Origin: Cellulomonas sp.
Lineage (GTDB): Bacteria > Actinomycetota > Actinomycetes > Actinomycetales > Cellulomonadaceae
DNA: 11,994 nt
NCBI GenBank assembly: GCA_027451305.1
Contig: DAIDJQ010000024.1
Span: 1-11,994 of the forward strand
Direction of reading: 5' to 3'
Shown here: positions 1-7,047 of the stretch, one piece after another
Numbering within the stretch: the stretch's first letter is position 1
Layout of the letters: every line of letters starts with the position of its first letter
Translations under genes and position numbers: made by a program
The notes under the pieces: generated by a model
What the model saw: only the letters and a program-made list of their open reading frames with translations
Told to the model about the DNA's origin: nothing
Database searches by the model: none

Positions 1-417
1 GAACGGCCCGGCGGTCGGCCCGACGATCGTCAGCGTCCGCTCCGCGTGGAAGATGTTCGGCTGGAACTCGATCGGGAAGTACGGGGCCCGCAGGTGCACG
101 TCCACCGCGACCTGGTGCACCCCCGCCGACAGCCCGCCCTCGTGGGGCACCACCACCGTGGCGGTCTCGTCGAGGTGCCAGCGGGCACCGGTGGAGCGGC
201 GCAGCTCGTCGAGAGTGAACCGCCGCCCCTGCAGCTCGACCAGCGTCTGGTCGTGGGTCCACGTGCGGCCGTCGACCGTGACGTCGACGCCGTCGACCAG
301 GCTGGACGACAGCCCGCGGTAGTTGGGGTTGCGCAGCCGCAGGGCGAAGCCGGTGACCCGGCCGTCCTCCACGACGTCGGTGAATCCCCGGTTCTGGATG
401 ATGTCGCGGTCGAGCAT
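1..417 (-). CDS. C-glycoside deglycosidase beta-subunit-like protein (DUF6379/CGDB family), 3' end cut by window edge
   Basis: Reading the reverse strand from ATG at 417 gives 139 residues without a stop before the window edge. AGGAGG (424-429) sits 6 nt upstream of the ATG. The protein shares its framework with the second small protein at 9796-10233: N-Y-R-G-L (residues 32-36), V-D-G (48-50), G-G-L-x-x-G-x-H (94-101), then a hydrophobic strand and a T-L-T strand near the C-terminus. From family knowledge, this small beta-sandwich fold (formerly DUF6379) is the beta subunit of C-glycoside deglycosidases such as CarC and DgpB, which cap the active site of a TIM-barrel alpha subunit. The alpha-like gene ends 24 bp upstream, so the two are almost certainly co-translated partners. 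Alignment with the other copy suggests only a few residues are missing. The family call is firm. The actual substrate is inferred and unknown. Confidence 0.85.
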   Translation of the reverse strand, partial: MLDRDIIQNRGFTDVVEDGRVTGFALRLRNPNYRGLSSSLVDGVDVTVDGRTWTHDQTLVELQGRRFTLDELRRSTGARWHLDETATVVVPHEGGLSAGVHQVAVDVHLRAPYFPIEFQPNIFHAERTLTIVGPTAGPF

Positions 418-441
418 GGTGTTCCTCCTGGTCGGACGGGT

Positions 442-1452
442 TCAGGCCTGGTTGGCGAAGGCGGAGTCGAAGGACGACGACGGCTGCGGCCACAGCAGCG
501 CGCGAATGGCCTGCACGGCCTCGGCGGCGCCGTGCAGCCGGTCCATGCCGGCGTCCTCCCACTCGATCGAGATGGGTCCGCGGTAGCCGATCGCCTCCAG
601 CGCGCGGAACGCGTCCTCCCACGGCACGTCGCCGTGGCCCGTGGACACGAAGTCCCACCCGCGACGGGGGTCGCCCCACGGCAGGTGGGAACCGAGCACG
701 CCGGCGCGGCCGTTGGCCGGGCGCAGGCGGGTGTCCTTGCAGTCGACGTGGTAGATCCGGTCGGCGAAGTCCCAGACGAACCCGACCGGGTCGATGCCCT
801 GCCACATCATGTGCGACGGGTCCCAGTTGAACCCGAAGGCCTCACGGTGGTCGATCGCCTCGAGCGTGCGCACGCTGGTCCAGTAGTCGTAGGCGATCTC
901 GGACGGGTGCACCTCGTGGGCGAACCGCACCCCCTCGGCGTCGAACACGTCGAGGATCGGGTTCCAGCGGCGGGCGAAGTCGTCGTACCCCGCCTCGATC
1001 ACCGACGCCGGGACCGGCGGGAACATCGCGACGTACGGCCAGATCGAGGACCCGGTGAACCCGACGACGGTGTCCACCCCGAGCTTGCGCGCCACCCGCG
1101 CCGCCCGCTTCATGTCCTCGGCGGCCCGCTGCCGCACCCCCTCGGGCTCCCCGTCGCCCCACGTGTAGGGCCGCACGATCGCCTGGTGCCGGAAGTCGAT
1201 GGGGTCGTCGCACACCGCCTGGCCGGTCAGGTGGTTGGAGATCGCGTGGACGCTCAGCCCGTACCGGTCGAGCACCTCCAGCCGCGAGCGCAGGTAGGCC
1301 TCGTCCTCGTCGGCCCGCAGCAGGTCCAGGTGGTCGCCGGACGCCGCGATCTCCAGGCCGTCGTACCCCCACTCGGCGGCGAGCCTGGCCACCTCCTCGA
1401 ACGGCAGGTCGGCCCACTGGCCGGTGAACAGGGTGACGGGGTGCGTGCTCAT
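442..1452 (-). CDS. TIM-barrel sugar isomerase/epimerase-like protein, probable C-glycoside deglycosidase alpha subunit (copy 1)
   Basis: 336 residues. ATG at 1452 is preceded by GGAG about 8-10 nt away and begins the conserved N-terminus M-S-T-H-P-V-T-L-F-T-G-Q-W. A longer reading frame exists upstream but adds low-complexity Pro/Ala sequence. It is an AP-endonuclease-2/xylose-isomerase-like barrel. Candidate metal ligands in the usual Glu-Asp-His-Glu pattern are E180 (in A-H-E-V-H-P), D211 (N-W-D-P-S-H), H235 (Y-H-V-D-C-K-D) and E297 (I-S-I-E-W-E-D). Such barrels in actinobacteria act on keto-sugars. CarB-type members pair with a small beta subunit and break the C-C bond of 3-oxo-C-glycosides by metal- and base-assisted elimination. 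The beta-like gene immediately downstream favours this role. Without that neighbour one would only call it a sugar phosphate isomerase/epimerase. It probably belongs to the unit kinase-GMC oxidase-alpha-beta, after a 132-bp gap from the oxidase gene. Confidence 0.75.
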   Translation of the reverse strand: MSTHPVTLFTGQWADLPFEEVARLAAEWGYDGLEIAASGDHLDLLRADEDEAYLRSRLEVLDRYGLSVHAISNHLTGQAVCDDPIDFRHQAIVRPYTWGDGEPEGVRQRAAEDMKRAARVARKLGVDTVVGFTGSSIWPYVAMFPPVPASVIEAGYDDFARRWNPILDVFDAEGVRFAHEVHPSEIAYDYWTSVRTLEAIDHREAFGFNWDPSHMMWQGIDPVGFVWDFADRIYHVDCKDTRLRPANGRAGVLGSHLPWGDPRRGWDFVSTGHGDVPWEDAFRALEAIGYRGPISIEWEDAGMDRLHGAAEAVQAIRALLWPQPSSSFDSAFANQA

Positions 1453-1502
1453 CGATGCTCCAGGTGCTCCGGGGTGTTGAGGGTGCGCTGACGGCAGGCG
1501 TG

Positions 1503-1524
1503 GCGGTGGCGCCACGGCCACCGC
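1503..1524 (-). terminator. GC-rich hairpin between GMC oxidoreductase and CGD alpha copy 1
   Basis: An 8-bp perfect stem, GCGGTGGC (1503-1510) with GCCACCGC (1517-1524), encloses a 6-nt loop in the 132-bp gap after the oxidoreductase stop codon. No T-run follows on the minus strand. It could be an attenuating terminator or processing site that lowers expression of the downstream alpha/beta pair, or merely chance in GC-rich DNA. A shorter overlapping palindrome, GTGGCGCCAC, lies at 1506-1515. No clear promoter for the alpha/beta pair was seen in this gap. Confidence 0.35.
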
Positions 1525-1584
1525 GGACGAGTGAGGGTGGGGATGGACGACGAGGTCAGGGCGCCGCTGCCGCGCCGTCCGGTG

Positions 1585-3285
1585 TCAGGCGGCCGCCGCC
1601 TGCGCGGGTCGGGTGAGGCCGCCGTCGGCGTGCTGCCGGGCGACGAAGGCACCGGCCCGGGCGGCCAGCGCCATGATCGTCAGCGCCGGCCCGACGGTGC
1701 TGCCGCTGACGAACGAGGAGGCGTCGGGGACGAGGACGTTGGGCGCGTCCCACAGCTGGTTCGCGCCGTTCATCACCGAGGTCCGGGGGTCGTCACCCAT
1801 GCGGGCCCCACCGCACTCGTGGATGGCCGCGCCGAGCACGATCGACAGCTTGATCCCCTGCTTGAAGATCGCCCGCTGCAGCGGGTTGAAGTCCGGCCAC
1901 ACCGTCGCCGACTCCAGCCCCGCAGCGGAGCCGATGAAGTTGACCCGGTACCCGGCCTCGTCGGCCATCTGCCTCAGCGCCGTCATGGTGCGCGTCAGCA
2001 GGATCCGGTCGTTCTCACCCATGCTGACGTCGATCCGCGGGATGGGCACGCCCCACCGGTCGGTGCGGCGCGGGTGCACCCCGACGGTGTTGTCGAACCG
2101 GGCCAGCATCTCCCCCGACCCGCCGAGGCCGAACGCCGCCGGGTGCCCCTCCGGTACCGGGAACCGTCCGCCCAGCCCCTGGAACGAGACGCCCCGCAGG
2201 AAGCCCTTCGCAAGCTCGGGCCCCAGGTTCTCGTACCGCGGGATGAGGATGCCGCCGGGCGTGCCGTAGAACGGGTCGGCCGGCAGGTTGTCCGCGGCGT
2301 CCCACTGACCGGCGTGCTTCGGCGAGTCGAAGAACCCGACGCTGATCGTCTGGTCCATGAAGTAGTGGCCGAGCAGCCCCGACGAGTTGCCGAGCCCGTC
2401 GGGGTGCCGGGACGAGCCGGAGTTCAGCAGCAGCCGGATCGACTCGATGGTGGACGCGCACACCATCACCACGTCGGCGAACACCCGGTGCTCACGCCTC
2501 GTGGTCCGGTCGACGTAGACCACCCCGGTAGCCAGGCCCGTGCGCGGGTCCGTGGTGATCCGGCTGACCACCGCCTCGGTCCGGACGGTCAGCCGTCCGG
2601 TGGCCAGGCCTGCCGCGATGCCGGGCGGCGTCCGGTCGAGGAACGGCGCCTGCACCCGCCAGGAGATGACCTTCCGCTCCGGCCAGCGCGCCTCGACCTT
2701 CTCCTTGAAGTCCTGCTCCACGCGGGTCAGGAACCCGGGCCCGACGTGGTGCCCGTCCGGGGGGTGCACCAGCCCGTCGGCATCGCCGTACACGCCGAGC
2801 CGGTCCTCCACGCGGTCGTACCAGGGCTCGAGGTCGGCGTAGCTGATCGGCCAGTCGTCCCCGTACCCGTCACGGCTGGCGGCGTGGAAGTCGACGTCGG
2901 ACATGCGCTGCAGCACACGCCCGTAGCTGTTCATCCGGCCGCCGAGCATCTTGCTGCGGATCCACAGGTACGGGTGCGCCAGCGGGGTGGAGTAGGGCTC
3001 CTCGAGGTCGTTGACCAGGAACCGGTTCGACATCTCGCTGAAGTACGGCCGGCAGGCCTGGACGTACTGCCCGGCGGCCATCGCGCGCGCCCGCGCCAGC
3101 AGGTCCATGCCCATGGCGCCGGGCTTCTTGCGCTCGGGCGGGAGGAAGTCCTCCTCCCGGAGGTCGCGGCCCGCCTCGAGCAGCAGCACCTCGAGCCCGC
3201 GCTCGGTGAGCTCCTGCACCGCGGTGCTCCCGGCAGGGCCGGACCCGACGACGACGACGTCGAACCGGCGGTCGGTGGTGGGCAT
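1585..3285 (-). CDS. FAD-dependent GMC-family oxidoreductase, glucoside 3-dehydrogenase-like
   Basis: 566 residues. ATG at 3285 is chosen because GAGGAGG lies 6 nt upstream; a GTG at 3306 overlapping the kinase stop codon is a weaker alternative. The N-terminal dinucleotide fold has G-S-G-P-A-G (14-19) and the acidic E37 at the end of strand 2, as needed for FAD. Internal marks include W-I-R-S-K-M-L-G-G-R (108-117), G-N-S-S-G-L-L-G-H (299-307) and the C-terminal H-E-C-G-G-A-R-M-G (489-497) with the likely catalytic His489. This pattern matches large subunits of sugar/glucoside 3-dehydrogenases, which oxidise the C3 hydroxyl of glucosides. FAD-dependent relatives such as CarA start C-glycoside breakdown. 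Oddly, the usual Asn-Pro near the C-terminus is V-G-P (G532). There is no signal peptide and no small-subunit gene nearby, so it looks cytoplasmic. The acceptor is unknown. Confidence 0.85.
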   Translation of the reverse strand: MPTTDRRFDVVVVGSGPAGSTAVQELTERGLEVLLLEAGRDLREEDFLPPERKKPGAMGMDLLARARAMAAGQYVQACRPYFSEMSNRFLVNDLEEPYSTPLAHPYLWIRSKMLGGRMNSYGRVLQRMSDVDFHAASRDGYGDDWPISYADLEPWYDRVEDRLGVYGDADGLVHPPDGHHVGPGFLTRVEQDFKEKVEARWPERKVISWRVQAPFLDRTPPGIAAGLATGRLTVRTEAVVSRITTDPRTGLATGVVYVDRTTRREHRVFADVVMVCASTIESIRLLLNSGSSRHPDGLGNSSGLLGHYFMDQTISVGFFDSPKHAGQWDAADNLPADPFYGTPGGILIPRYENLGPELAKGFLRGVSFQGLGGRFPVPEGHPAAFGLGGSGEMLARFDNTVGVHPRRTDRWGVPIPRIDVSMGENDRILLTRTMTALRQMADEAGYRVNFIGSAAGLESATVWPDFNPLQRAIFKQGIKLSIVLGAAIHECGGARMGDDPRTSVMNGANQLWDAPNVLVPDASSFVSGSTVGPALTIMALAARAGAFVARQHADGGLTRPAQAAAA

Positions 3286-3302
3286 GTCGGCCTCCTCGCG
3301 GG

Positions 3303-4280
3303 TCACGCCGGCACCGGCACGGCGGCCGGTGTCCGGGCGGAGTCGGCGGCGCCGACGACCCCGGCGTCGTTGGACAGGGCGGCGGTCACGATGCGCAGCT
3401 CGCCCCGGAAGCCGCGGCCGGACAGCTTGGACAGGAAGGCGTCCCGCGCGGCCGGCAGGATCAGGTCGCCGGCAGCGGCCGCGATGCCGCCGCCCACGAC
3501 GACGACCTCGGGGTCCACCACCGCGACGAGGGTGGCGATGCCCAGGCCGAGGTAGAAGCCGAAACGCTGCAGCAGCCGCGTCGCCAGGGGGTCACCCTGC
3601 CGGGCCGCCGCGGTGACGTGGGCGCCGGACAGCGGCTCGCCGTCGGCGACGGCCAGCATGGCCCGAGCACCCTGGGGGTCGGTGACGGCGGTCGAGACCG
3701 CAAGCCTGGCCAGCGCGGTGCCGGACGCGTAGGCCTCCCAGCAGCCCTCCTGACCGCAGCCGCAGTAGTGCCCGTCCGGGACCACCTTCATGTGGCCCAG
3801 CTCCGCGGCCGCGCCGAAGGCACCCCGGACCAGCCGTCCATCGGTGATCACCGCGCCGCCGAGGCCGGTGCCGAGGGTGAGCATCACCATGTCCTGCGTG
3901 CCGCGGCCGTTGCCGAACCGGTACTCCGCCCAGGCGGCGGCGTTGGCGTCGTTCTCGACGACGACGGGCAGGCTGATCCGTTCGGCCAGCCGGGTGCCCA
4001 GCGGGTGGTTCCGCCAGGCGATGTTCGGCGCGAACAGCATCGTGTCCCGGTCCGGGCCCACGAACCCGGCGGCCGCGACGCCGACCGCGGCGACGTCCGG
4101 GTGCTGCGCCGCGAGCTCCGCGACCGCGTCGACCACGGCGTCCTCGATCTGGTCCGGGTCGCGGGGGTCGGTGGCGCGCAGCGACCGGGCCCAGATGCGC
4201 CCCGATGCGTCGACCGCGCCGGCGGAGATCTTGGTGCCGCCGATGTCCACACCGACGGTGAGCGCGCTGGTCCGCTCCAT
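3303..4280 (-). CDS. ROK-family sugar kinase (glucokinase-like)
   Basis: 325 residues from ATG at 4280, with GAGGAG about 10 nt upstream. The frame stays open further upstream, but this start gives the normal ROK N-terminus. It has the ATP phosphate loop D-I-G-G-T-K (12-17), the catalytic segment E-N-D-A-N (109-113, base D111), G-T-G-L-G-G (137-142), and the ROK zinc site E-L-G-H (160-163) plus C-G-C-G-Q-E-G-C (173-180). There is no helix-turn-helix, so it is an enzyme and not a repressor. It most likely phosphorylates glucose, or a closely related hexose freed from the glycoside, to the 6-phosphate in the cytoplasm. Its stop codon lies 17 bp before the GMC oxidoreductase start, so the two are probably co-transcribed. 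Whether it accepts 3-oxo-glucose or only the reduced sugar cannot be told. Confidence 0.88.
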   Translation of the reverse strand: MERTSALTVGVDIGGTKISAGAVDASGRIWARSLRATDPRDPDQIEDAVVDAVAELAAQHPDVAAVGVAAAGFVGPDRDTMLFAPNIAWRNHPLGTRLAERISLPVVVENDANAAAWAEYRFGNGRGTQDMVMLTLGTGLGGAVITDGRLVRGAFGAAAELGHMKVVPDGHYCGCGQEGCWEAYASGTALARLAVSTAVTDPQGARAMLAVADGEPLSGAHVTAAARQGDPLATRLLQRFGFYLGLGIATLVAVVDPEVVVVGGGIAAAAGDLILPAARDAFLSKLSGRGFRGELRIVTAALSNDAGVVGAADSARTPAAVPVPA

Positions 4281-4366
4281 GGCCTGGTACTCCTCGCTGA
4301 GCCGAACGGCGGCAGGCGCCGGGACGCCATCCACCCTTGAGCGCGCGAGAGCCATATCTACGAGCG

Positions 4367-4389
4367 CTTGCGCACACAGTATGCGCAAG
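4367..4389. promoter_or_regulatory. Inverted repeat, candidate operator ahead of the kinase-oxidase unit
   Basis: CTTGCGCA (4367-4374) and TGCGCAAG (4382-4389) are perfect 8-bp arms with a 7-bp spacer. They lie between the repressor stop (4398) and the kinase start (4280), in a locally AT-richer stretch. The repeat overlaps the putative minus-strand -10 box at 4376-4381, which fits a repressor-binding site. As RNA it could also fold as a small hairpin after the repressor gene. The most obvious candidate regulators are the two ROK repressors in this window, but that link is an inference. Confidence 0.5.
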
Positions 4390-4405
4390 TCACGGAATCA
4401 CGCAA
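4376..4405 (-). promoter_or_regulatory. Candidate promoter for the kinase-GMC-CGD unit
   Basis: On the minus strand TTGCGT (4405-4400) is followed after 18 nt by TACTGT (4381-4376), which fits the actinobacterial TAnnnT -10 pattern. A CATACT reading with a 16-nt spacer is also possible. The start point would fall near 4370, leaving a leader of about 90 nt before the kinase ATG. The overlap with the inverted repeat at 4367-4389 suggests repression. This is pattern recognition only. Confidence 0.35.
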
Positions 4406-5669
4406 GCAAGTCCGCGTGCTTGGCCAGCAGGACCTCCACATCGATGGGGAAGCCCGCAGGCGCCCATTCGGCCATGTACTCGGCGGACAGGAGCACCTCC
4501 AGCACCATGGCGGCCGCGCCCTGGAGCTCTTCCGGCCGGTCGGACGTGGAGTACCGGACCTCGAGGTGCTGCACGGAGGCGGCGAGCGCATGCATGTGCA
4601 ACGTCCGCCCCACGGCACTCTGGAACAGCGAGCTCTCGGCCAGGACGTTCCCGCCGATCACCACGCGCCGCGGGTTGAACCAGGTGACCAGGGCAGCGAG
4701 CGCGCGACCCATCGCGTCCGCCGCCCGCAGCACCAGGCGGGCGCAGCCCAGGTCGCCCGCCTCGGCACCGGCGACCACCACGTCGAGATCGGTGCCGTGC
4801 TCGGTCAGGTACGCGCTCGCCCCGGTGGCGGCCAGCGCGACCGCCTCCGCCTCGATGGCCCAGCGGGACGCGTAGGCATCCAGGCACCCGACCCGACCGC
4901 AGAGGCAGATCGGCTCGCCCTCCCCCTGCACCGTCACGTGCGTGATCTCACCGGCGATCCAGTCCGCGCCGCGGTGCAGCCGCCCGTCGGAGACGATGCC
5001 GCTGCCCACGCCGCGTTCCATCCGCACGACGATGAGGTCCTCCGGCGCGTCGGCAGCCGCCGCGGCGCCCAGCGCCGACAGGTTCGAGTTGGAGTCGACC
5101 CAGACGGGCGCCTGCATCCGGCGGGTGAACCAGCGCCGGATGTCGAAGTCGCTCGGCCACGTCGCCCCCGGCGGCCCTGCCGTCACGGGGCTCGTGCTCC
5201 GGCCGGTGAGGAAGTCGACCGGCGTCGGCAGGCCGATGCCGACCCCCCACGCGGGGCCGTCCGGGTGGTGCCGGCTCATCAGCGCCTCCATGGCGACCGC
5301 CATGCGCTCGGAGGTCTCGACGGGGTCGGCGGTCAGCTCGCCGGGCAGCCAGGTCTCCTCGACGACCCTTCCGTCCAGGTCGGTCAGCGCCACCCGCAGC
5401 CCGAACGACCCCACGACCCCGGTGAGGATCCGGCCCTCGTCGCCGTGGAACTCCCACACGTCGGCGGCGCGCCCACCACGCGAACGCTGCTGGCCGGACG
5501 GACGCACGAGGCCCAGCTCGGCGGCCGCCTGGATGCGCTGCGTGATGATGTTGCGCCCCAGCCGGGTCGCGTCCGCGAGCTCGGGCCTGGTCTGCGCCTC
5601 GCCGCTCCGGACGAGCCGGACGATCTCCGAGACCTGGACCCACGGGTCCTGCGGTGAGACGGATGACAC
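4398..5669 (-). CDS. ROK-family transcriptional repressor with degenerate kinase site
   Basis: 423 residues from GTG at 5669, preceded at about 10 nt by a G-rich AGGTAGGGGG stretch; an upstream GTG at 5732 lies inside the divergent promoter and is less likely. The N-terminus (about residues 14-57) forms a winged helix-turn-helix. The rest is a ROK sugar-binding domain. Zinc ligands are kept (H244, C255, C257, C262), but the DxGGT phosphate loop is missing (V-G-S-F-G). The catalytic E-N-D-A-N has become V-D-S-N-S-N, so it should bind a sugar without phosphorylating it. It is divergent from the Gfo/Idh/MocA oxidoreductase and upstream of the kinase unit, a natural place for the local repressor of both arms. 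The inducer is probably a sugar or glycoside from the pathway; this is inferred. Confidence 0.85.
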   Translation of the reverse strand: MSSVSPQDPWVQVSEIVRLVRSGEAQTRPELADATRLGRNIITQRIQAAAELGLVRPSGQQRSRGGRAADVWEFHGDEGRILTGVVGSFGLRVALTDLDGRVVEETWLPGELTADPVETSERMAVAMEALMSRHHPDGPAWGVGIGLPTPVDFLTGRSTSPVTAGPPGATWPSDFDIRRWFTRRMQAPVWVDSNSNLSALGAAAAADAPEDLIVVRMERGVGSGIVSDGRLHRGADWIAGEITHVTVQGEGEPICLCGRVGCLDAYASRWAIEAEAVALAATGASAYLTEHGTDLDVVVAGAEAGDLGCARLVLRAADAMGRALAALVTWFNPRRVVIGGNVLAESSLFQSAVGRTLHMHALAASVQHLEVRYSTSDRPEELQGAAAMVLEVLLSAEYMAEWAPAGFPIDVEVLLAKHADLLA

Positions 5670-5707
5670 GAGCGATCTGCCCCCTACCTGCGGTTCTCGG
5701 TGATCAC

Positions 5708-5713
5708 ATCGTA
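5708..5713 (-). promoter_or_regulatory. Possible -10 box for the ROK repressor
   Basis: The minus strand reads TACGAT, matching TAnnnT, about 39 nt before the repressor GTG. No convincing -35 hexamer is visible at the right distance. It lies next to the divergent promoter at 5720-5748, so repressor and oxidoreductase promoters would be back to back. Confidence 0.3.
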
Positions 5714-5719
5714 TGCGGG

Positions 5720-5748
5720 TTGACTTGTGCACGGTGCGGGCTTAACGT
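5720..5748 (+). promoter_or_regulatory. Candidate sigma-70-type promoter for the Gfo/Idh/MocA oxidoreductase
   Basis: TTGACT (5720-5725) is followed after exactly 17 nt by TAACGT (5743-5748), which fits the TAnnnT -10 pattern. Transcription would begin near 5755, with a leader of about 45 nt to the ATG at 5799. This is the clearest promoter-like signal in the window. Confidence 0.55.
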
Positions 5749-5754
5749 TCCCGC
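5736..5754. promoter_or_regulatory. Inverted repeat overlapping the -10 box, candidate operator
   Basis: GCGGG (5736-5740) and CCCGC (5750-5754) are separated by 9 nt that contain the palindrome AACGTT (5744-5749). The arms flank the -10 box of the plus-strand promoter, a position where a bound repressor would block RNA polymerase. The arms are short and GC-only, so chance is possible in this genome. The site does not resemble the inverted repeat at 4367-4389. Confidence 0.35.
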
Positions 5755-5798
5755 GTTGTGACTGGAGCGATCGAAACTCCTCAAGGCGGAGGACCTCA

Positions 5799-6914
5799 AT
5801 GACGAAGCATCGGATCGGCATCATCGGACTCGGGTTCATCGGGACCCAGAAGCATCTCGTCGGGCTGTCGCAGCACGCCGACAAGGCGGAGATCGTCGGC
5901 TTCTGCGACCTGGACCTCGACCGTGCCAAGGCCGCCCAGGCGACCCACGGCTCGCCGGACTCGTACGTGACCGACGACTACCGCGAGCTGCTCGCGGACG
6001 ACAGCATCGACGTCGTCCACGTCTGCACCTGGAACGTGAGCCACTGCGAGCTCACCTGCGCGGCCCTCGAGGCCGGCAAGCACGTGCTGGTCGAGAAGCC
6101 CATGGCGGTCACCGGCGCCGAGGCGCGCCTGATGGTCGAGACCGCGAAGCGCACCGGCAAGAAGCTGTCGGTGGGCTTCCAGTACCGGTTCCGCACCGAG
6201 TCGCAGTTCCTGCGCAGGTGCGTCGACGAGGGCCGCCTCGGCGAGATCTACGCGGCCAAGGCGCACGCGGTGCGCCGCAAGGGCGTCCCGATCTGGGGCG
6301 TGTTCACCGACAAGTCCAAGCAGGGCGGCGGCCCGCTGATCGACCTCGGCGGCCACGCGATCGACCTCGCCCTCTGGTACATGGACAACTACGAGGTCGA
6401 GTCCGTCACCGGCGTGGTCAACCACAAGCTCGGTGACAAGCCCGAGGGCAACATGGCCGGCCCGTGGGACCCGGCGACCTACACGGTCGAGGACTCCGCG
6501 TTCGGGTTCGTCCGCTTCACCAACGGGGCGTCCCTGTTCGTCGAGGCGGCGTGGGCGCTCAACGTCCAGGACTCCCGCGAGGGCTGCGTCACGCTCATGG
6601 GCACCGAGGGCGGGGCGGACACCGTCCAGGCCAAGCAGGGCGCCGACCTCGTCGTCACGCTCAACAACGTCCAGGGCGGCCAGCTGGTCAAGACCGCTCC
6701 GGAGACGGGCGCGGCGTACTTCGGCGCACCCGGCGACGCGATGAACGGGTTCGCCTACATGGGCGGGCTCGAGGCCGAGTCCTGGCTCGACGCGATCACC
6801 AACGACACCGACCCGTACGTCACCGCGGAGCAGGCGTGCGTGGTCACCGAGATCCTCGACGCGATCTACACCTCCGCGCAGACCGGTCAGCCGGTGGTGT
6901 TCGCCAAGGCCTGA
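5799..6914 (+). CDS. Gfo/Idh/MocA-family NAD(P)-dependent oxidoreductase, DgpA-like glycoside 3-oxidoreductase candidate
   Basis: 371 residues from ATG at 5799, with GGAGG at 5788-5792. The N-terminal Rossmann fold has G-L-G-F-I-G (10-15) and the family signature E-K-P (99-101). The C-terminal domain carries W-G-V-F-T (166-170), then Q-G-G-G-P-L-I-D-L-G-G-H (175-186), with D182 and H186 at the usual catalytic positions. From family knowledge these enzymes oxidise or reduce one sugar hydroxyl. Members with this W-G-V-F and G-G-G-P-L-I-D layout resemble DgpA, which makes 3-oxo-C-glycosides with bound NAD and can return the hydride to the released sugar. It heads the right arm just across the divergent promoter from the repressor. 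It may provide the oxidation step for one CGD or the reduction of 3-oxo-glucose. An inositol or glucose dehydrogenase role is the main alternative. Confidence 0.83.
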   Translation: MTKHRIGIIGLGFIGTQKHLVGLSQHADKAEIVGFCDLDLDRAKAAQATHGSPDSYVTDDYRELLADDSIDVVHVCTWNVSHCELTCAALEAGKHVLVEKPMAVTGAEARLMVETAKRTGKKLSVGFQYRFRTESQFLRRCVDEGRLGEIYAAKAHAVRRKGVPIWGVFTDKSKQGGGPLIDLGGHAIDLALWYMDNYEVESVTGVVNHKLGDKPEGNMAGPWDPATYTVEDSAFGFVRFTNGASLFVEAAWALNVQDSREGCVTLMGTEGGADTVQAKQGADLVVTLNNVQGGQLVKTAPETGAAYFGAPGDAMNGFAYMGGLEAESWLDAITNDTDPYVTAEQACVVTEILDAIYTSAQTGQPVVFAKA

Positions 6915-6924
6915 CGGCTGCGGA

Positions 6925-6958
6925 ACCTCCCACGCCCGTTGGCCCGGGCGTGGGAGGT
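6925..6958 (+). terminator. Strong GC-rich hairpin terminator after the oxidoreductase
   Basis: A perfect 14-bp stem (6925-6938 with 6945-6958) and 6-nt loop TTGGCC lie 10 bp after the oxidoreductase stop codon. There is no T-run, as is common in actinobacteria. It suggests that the oxidoreductase message ends here, at least partly, and that the transporter has its own promoter or depends on read-through. Confidence 0.75.
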
Positions 6959-7009
6959 GTACCACCCTCGGACCCGGCGCCGCCAGGTCCGGCCGGCACA
7001 GCGCCGGCA

Positions 7010-7025
7010 AACACAATGTCGTGTT
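7010..7025. promoter_or_regulatory. Short inverted repeat ahead of the transporter
   Basis: AACAC (7010-7014) and GTGTT (7021-7025) with a 6-nt spacer form an AT-rich dyad 23 bp before the transporter ATG. Just upstream, GCCGGC occurs twice (6992-6997 and 7003-7008). The dyad could be an operator in the leader of the transporter gene. The evidence is weak. Confidence 0.25.
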
Positions 7026-7047
7026 CACGGAGAAGAGAACTCTCGAG

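Noticed and set aside
46..1491. Long plus-strand open frame of 481 codons over the CGD alpha and beta copy 1 genes
   Set aside because: It lies opposite two well-supported genes. Its translation is rich in Arg, Val, Pro and His without any recognisable motif, as expected from the antisense of GC-rich coding DNA.
1531..3555. Plus-strand open frame of 674 codons over the GMC oxidoreductase
   Set aside because: It is antisense to a complete FAD enzyme with clear motifs, and its protein has a shadow-type low-complexity composition with no domain.
5727..5798. GTG at 5727 as an upstream start for the Gfo/Idh/MocA oxidoreductase
   Set aside because: It lies inside the promoter spacer and lacks a ribosome site, whereas ATG at 5799 has GGAGG and opens directly into the Rossmann fold.
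6992..7008. GCCGGC repeated twice 5 bp apart before the transporter
   Set aside because: Each is a common GC-only hexamer palindrome in this genome type. It is too short to call an operator or terminator by itself.
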